Positions 61,790-64,000 of a stretch of 64,000 nt of DNA are shown piece after piece. Position numbers and translations under genes: made by a program. Position 1 is the stretch's first letter. The number at the start of each line of letters is the position of its first letter. Origin of the DNA: Streptomyces sp. NBC_00448. GTDB lineage: Bacteria; Actinomycetota; Actinomycetes; Streptomycetales; Streptomycetaceae. The stretch is taken from the NCBI RefSeq assembly GCF_036014115.1, contig NZ_CP107913.1:7557501-7621500 (forward strand), in the 5' to 3' direction. Below the pieces are notes generated by a model that saw only the letters and a list, made by a program, of their open reading frames with translations, ran no database searches and was not told the DNA's origin.

Positions 61790-62060
61790 CTGCTCGGCCT
61801 CGTCCGGGGACAGTCGGTCTCCTGAGCAAAAAACACCGAGGCTGCCTTGAGGATCTCGTTCGCCCGCCTCAACTCGGCATTCTCCCGGCGGAGTTGCCTG
61901 AGCTCGTCCTGCTCGGTGGTGGTCAACCGGTCGTCACGCTCACCGCGGTCGGCCTCGGCCTGGCGGACCCAGCCGCGCAGGGCCCCCTTGTGGATACCCA
62001 GATCCTTCGCGACGTGCGCGATACCGAACGCGCTGCGTCCATCGCTCTGCCCGGAAGATC
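60900..62060 (-). mobile_element. Degenerate IS3-family element
   Basis: An orfA part (61786 to about 62060; KDLGIHKGALRGWVRQAEAD and the leucine-zipper-like ELRQLRRENAELRRANEIL) lacks its N-terminus. The orfB part (60900-61789) includes SGGTYGARRITRALGRKGHE and an integrase core closing with WNEERLHSAL-like YNEERLHSALDYVPP. It has an in-frame TGA at 61409-61411 in place of Trp in QLWVADI, and a frameshift near 61190-61210. Transposition is not possible. The left end is missing. Confidence 0.8.
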
Positions 62061-62284
62061 CGGACGGGGCCGCCCCCGCCTTCGAGGAACAGATGTGGGC
62101 ACGGTCCGGAGGTGGGCGCAGGTCATGACGGCCGGTCTGGAACGCCTGGTGAGCCTGGGCCCCGCCCCCGCCGTGGCCCTGGCCCACCGCGACCAGAGCC
62201 AGCCATCCTGACTGCCAAGCGGCGTCGATTCCGATCACTACGGCGCTCTCCGGAGCGGTACTGGTGGCCCCGCCGTCGGCCACC
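62061..62284. other. Gap between IS3 remnant and gvpK
   Basis: No gene recognised. The open frame that continues the orfA remnant upstream looks non-homologous. Confidence 0.3.
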
Positions 62285-62569
62285 TCACCAGTTCTCCTGC
62301 GGGAGCAGGTGCCCCAGGGGGCCGAGGTCGAGATTGAGGTCTTCTCGGCGGAGGTTGTGGTGGGTGCACAAATCGGTCATGGCACCGTCGAGGAGCATGA
62401 GGGTGGTGCCGAGTCGTTCCTCCTGATCGGGAGTCAGGTCCTGCTGGTCGATGCGCCGCACGGCCTGCCGTTCGAGGAGCTGGCGCAGGAGTTCAACCAC
62501 GGTGAGGACCAGGGAGACCAGGTCGCGTGCCGCGTTGTCGGGGTCGATGTCGACGCGGGGGGCGGTCAC
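62285..62569 (-). CDS. gvpK: Gas vesicle protein GvpK
   Basis: A 94-residue protein: RDLVSLVLTVVELLRQLLERQAVRRID and LNLDLGPLGHLLP are GvpK hallmarks. Last gene of the operon, overlapping gvpS by ATGA. It is a minor accessory factor for vesicle assembly. Confidence 0.9.
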   Translation of the reverse strand: MTAPRVDIDPDNAARDLVSLVLTVVELLRQLLERQAVRRIDQQDLTPDQEERLGTTLMLLDGAMTDLCTHHNLRREDLNLDLGPLGHLLPQENW

Positions 62570-62796
62570 AGCGGACCTCCGTCGTTCCAGGGGGCCGGGA
62601 CGCGTTCGCTGACCGAGGCGAGCAGGGCGTGGAGGGACAGGCGGATCAGTGGGACGTCGGCGATGGCGATGACGAGGTCACCGCTGATGACGATGCCGGT
62701 GGCCAGAACCCGGTCGAGCAGGTCGACGAGCGGCACGCCCAGCGGTGCGCCGCTGTCCGGGCCCTGCCACGGAACGACGCCGGTCCCGGATGTCAT
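62566..62796 (-). CDS. gvpS: Gas vesicle protein of the GvpA/J family (GvpS)
   Basis: A 76-residue protein with the GvpA/J core: LVDLLDRVLATGIVISGDLVIAIADVPLIRLSLHALL. It follows gvpL and precedes gvpK, the place of gvpS in Streptomyces operons. Four-nt overlaps at both ends. Confidence 0.85.
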   Translation of the reverse strand: MTSGTGVVPWQGPDSGAPLGVPLVDLLDRVLATGIVISGDLVIAIADVPLIRLSLHALLASVSERVPAPWNDGGPL

Positions 62797-63620
62797 GAGT
62801 CGTCTTCGCCGGTGAAGGAGTAAGGCACCCAGGGACCTGACACCTCGGTTTCCACGTCCAAGCCTTCGAAGGTGTCGTCCATCGCTCGGATTGCCGTGAC
62901 CAGGTCGGCGGCGCGCGTGCTCTCGACGAGGAAGGCCGCATTGAGTACTTGGGTCCGGTCACGGCCAGTGATGTCGGCGCCGTGGGGCCGTCGGCGTACG
63001 GCGGCGACGGCGAAGGCGGCTGAGGTGTCGTAGACGTGCTGCGCCGCCCGCCCGACGGCTTCCTGCCGGGCGTGGCGGTCACGCTCCCGGGCACGTACCC
63101 GGTTCAGGTAGGCCAAGCCCCCACCGGGGGCGGCCCTGTCCGGGTCGGTACCGCAGCGGCCGCTGTCATCGCCGACCTGCCGCACATGGACTTTGACAGC
63201 CCACTCGGAGCGGCCCGCCACACGGTCCAGTACGGCGAGGAAGTGCGTGCGCTGCTCATCCAGAGTGGCTACGGCCCGGTTCGGGTCCGTGAACAGGGTG
63301 GCGAGCGGCAGCGGAACGACCGGACCGTCCGCGGCGGCCGCCGTGACGACGGCGTGGTGGGCGCGCGCACATGCCTCCAGGGCCGCCGGATCGGAGAGCC
63401 GCTGCCGTAGCGCTTCCTCGGTGAAGTCCTCGGCGGGAACGCTCTGCACGACGGCCCACAGGGAGCCGGGCAACTCCAGCAGACGCAGGGGGCTGCCCCC
63501 AGAGTGTCCGCGGACGCCGACAAGCCCGGTCGGATCGGGGTTGCCGCGGACCGCGAACACGCACATGGCCGTCGTGCCGTCGGGACACACCGCAGGGGCC
63601 CACGCCGGTGTGGCGCTCAC
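62793..63620 (-). CDS. gvpL: Gas vesicle protein GvpL/GvpF
   Basis: A 275-residue protein of the GvpL/F family: VPLPLATLFTD, the EWAVKVHV segment and YLNRVRARERDRH are characteristic. Start taken at a GTG (MSATPAW after initiation) because it overlaps the gvpJ stop by GTGA; the longer frame reads into gvpJ. It caps or nucleates the vesicle shell. Confidence 0.88.
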   Translation of the reverse strand: MSATPAWAPAVCPDGTTAMCVFAVRGNPDPTGLVGVRGHSGGSPLRLLELPGSLWAVVQSVPAEDFTEEALRQRLSDPAALEACARAHHAVVTAAAADGPVVPLPLATLFTDPNRAVATLDEQRTHFLAVLDRVAGRSEWAVKVHVRQVGDDSGRCGTDPDRAAPGGGLAYLNRVRARERDRHARQEAVGRAAQHVYDTSAAFAVAAVRRRPHGADITGRDRTQVLNAAFLVESTRAADLVTAIRAMDDTFEGLDVETEVSGPWVPYSFTGEDDS

Positions 63621-63973
63621 GCGTTCTCCTTCGGCCGCCGGCGCTTGGGGGCGAGGGCCGGCTGGCTCTCCAGCTGGGCCAGCCTGTCCCGCAGCTCCTG
63701 GTTCTCCCGGCTGAGTGCGTTTTCGGCCGCGCGGGAGGAGAGAGCAGGGTCGGTCTCCCACCAGTCGATGCCGGCCTTCTTGGCTGTCTCCACCGAGGAG
63801 ATGAACAGCCTCAGCCGGATCGTCAGCAGTTCGATGTCCAGGAGCTCGATCTTGATGTCCCCGGCGATGACGATGCCCTTGTCGAGGATGCGCTCCAGGA
63901 TGTCCGCCAGGTTCGCCGTCGACGGAGGAGGGTTGTAGGGGGTCACCTCAGTGGGGAAGTCGAATCCTGTCAT
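63617..63973 (-). CDS. gvpJ: Gas vesicle protein GvpJ
   Basis: A 118-residue protein: ADILERILDKGIVIAGDIKIELLDIELLTIRLRLFISSVETAKKAGI is the GvpA/J shell core (shown in part by ILDKGIVIAGD and ELLTIRLRL), followed by a charged coiled-coil-like tail (SRENQELRDRLAQLES). The order J-L-S-K fits the Streptomyces gvp cluster. Confidence 0.9.
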   Translation of the reverse strand: MTGFDFPTEVTPYNPPPSTANLADILERILDKGIVIAGDIKIELLDIELLTIRLRLFISSVETAKKAGIDWWETDPALSSRAAENALSRENQELRDRLAQLESQPALAPKRRRPKENA

Positions 63974-64000
63974 CGCCTGCTCCGGCGCCGACTCCGAGGC
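63970..64000 (-). CDS. End of an upstream gvp gene (partial)
   Basis: One frame closes with an Arg-rich end (SRRRSRR) and a TGA overlapping the gvpJ ATG. Operon order predicts gvpZ here, but ten codons are too few to identify it. Confidence 0.3.
   Translation of the reverse strand, partial: PRSRRRSRR

Noticed and set aside
1..64000. CRISPR arrays, rRNA and prophage structural genes
   Set aside because: No regularly spaced direct repeats, rRNA-like stretches or phage capsid/tail motifs were seen on reading through.

Overview
The window is high-GC actinobacterial DNA, almost certainly a Streptomyces chromosome. Support comes from the codon bias, the translationally coupled ATGA/GTGA gene junctions, TTA (bldA-type) codons confined to a few genes, a divergent ATP-binding/XRE-DUF5753/DUF397 triad, a cobalamin riboswitch on a NiCoT cobalt/nickel transporter, and the tail of a Streptomyces-type gas vesicle operon. 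The DNA reads as accessory: five insertion-sequence remnants or copies, several broken genes, and metabolic, metal and surface-polymer loci side by side.

Layout. (1) 1-4460: tail of an L-2-hydroxyglutarate oxidase-like gene, an ABC-F ATPase, a methyltransferase and a PAP2 phosphatase. (2) 4648-16714: a tightly packed minus-strand operon of 12 genes, the main point of interest. In transcription order it holds a type II thioesterase, SDR, aminotransferase, tryptophan 2,3-dioxygenase (TDO), MbtH-like protein, HxlR regulator, P450, PyrH-like tryptophan halogenase, flavin reductase, LLM monooxygenase, stand-alone NRPS adenylation-carrier didomain and a second P450. Established families suggest the logic: halogenate Trp, load it on the didomain, beta-hydroxylate it there, release it, cleave the indole with TDO, then transaminate to a quinoline such as a chlorinated 3-hydroxyquinaldate. 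No multimodular NRPS or PKS lies in the window. (3) 16931-21003: a CPA2 antiporter, a MarR regulator divergent from a DHA2 MFS exporter with a near-ideal palindromic operator, and a winged-helix regulator with a TTA codon; probably export and control for (2). (4) 21336-26752: a poly-gamma-glutamate-type operon of pgsB and pgsC, a large double-HAMP membrane protein and an exported NlpC/P60 hydrolase.

(5) 27389-42530: an IS-bounded patchwork. A truncated rsgA abuts a complete IS701/IS4-like element; a second, 3'-truncated copy lies in opposite orientation about 11 kb away. Between them are a TauD-type oxygenase, Nudix hydrolase, XRE regulators, a frameshifted ATPase gene, an IS5 fragment, an APC permease divergent from an AraC/DJ-1 regulator, an ECF sigma factor with a SnoaL-like tail and a SgcJ/EcaC-type protein. 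(6) 42589-43975: NiCoT transporter under a cobalamin riboswitch. (7) 44121-57197: a copper island with an ECF sigma factor, two PCuAC chaperones, a CopA ATPase, PepSY and DUF5134 membrane proteins, a secreted ferritin-like protein, CtaG-like and SCO1 oxidase-assembly factors and two paralogous Met-rich membrane proteins at its edges. (8) 57601-60575: a FecBCD-type importer. (9) 60900-62060: a dead IS3 element, followed by gvpJ-L-S-K of a gas vesicle operon running off the right edge.

All calls were made by reading translations and motifs by eye; no database search was run. Start sites were chosen from Shine-Dalgarno spacing and neighbour overlaps where possible.
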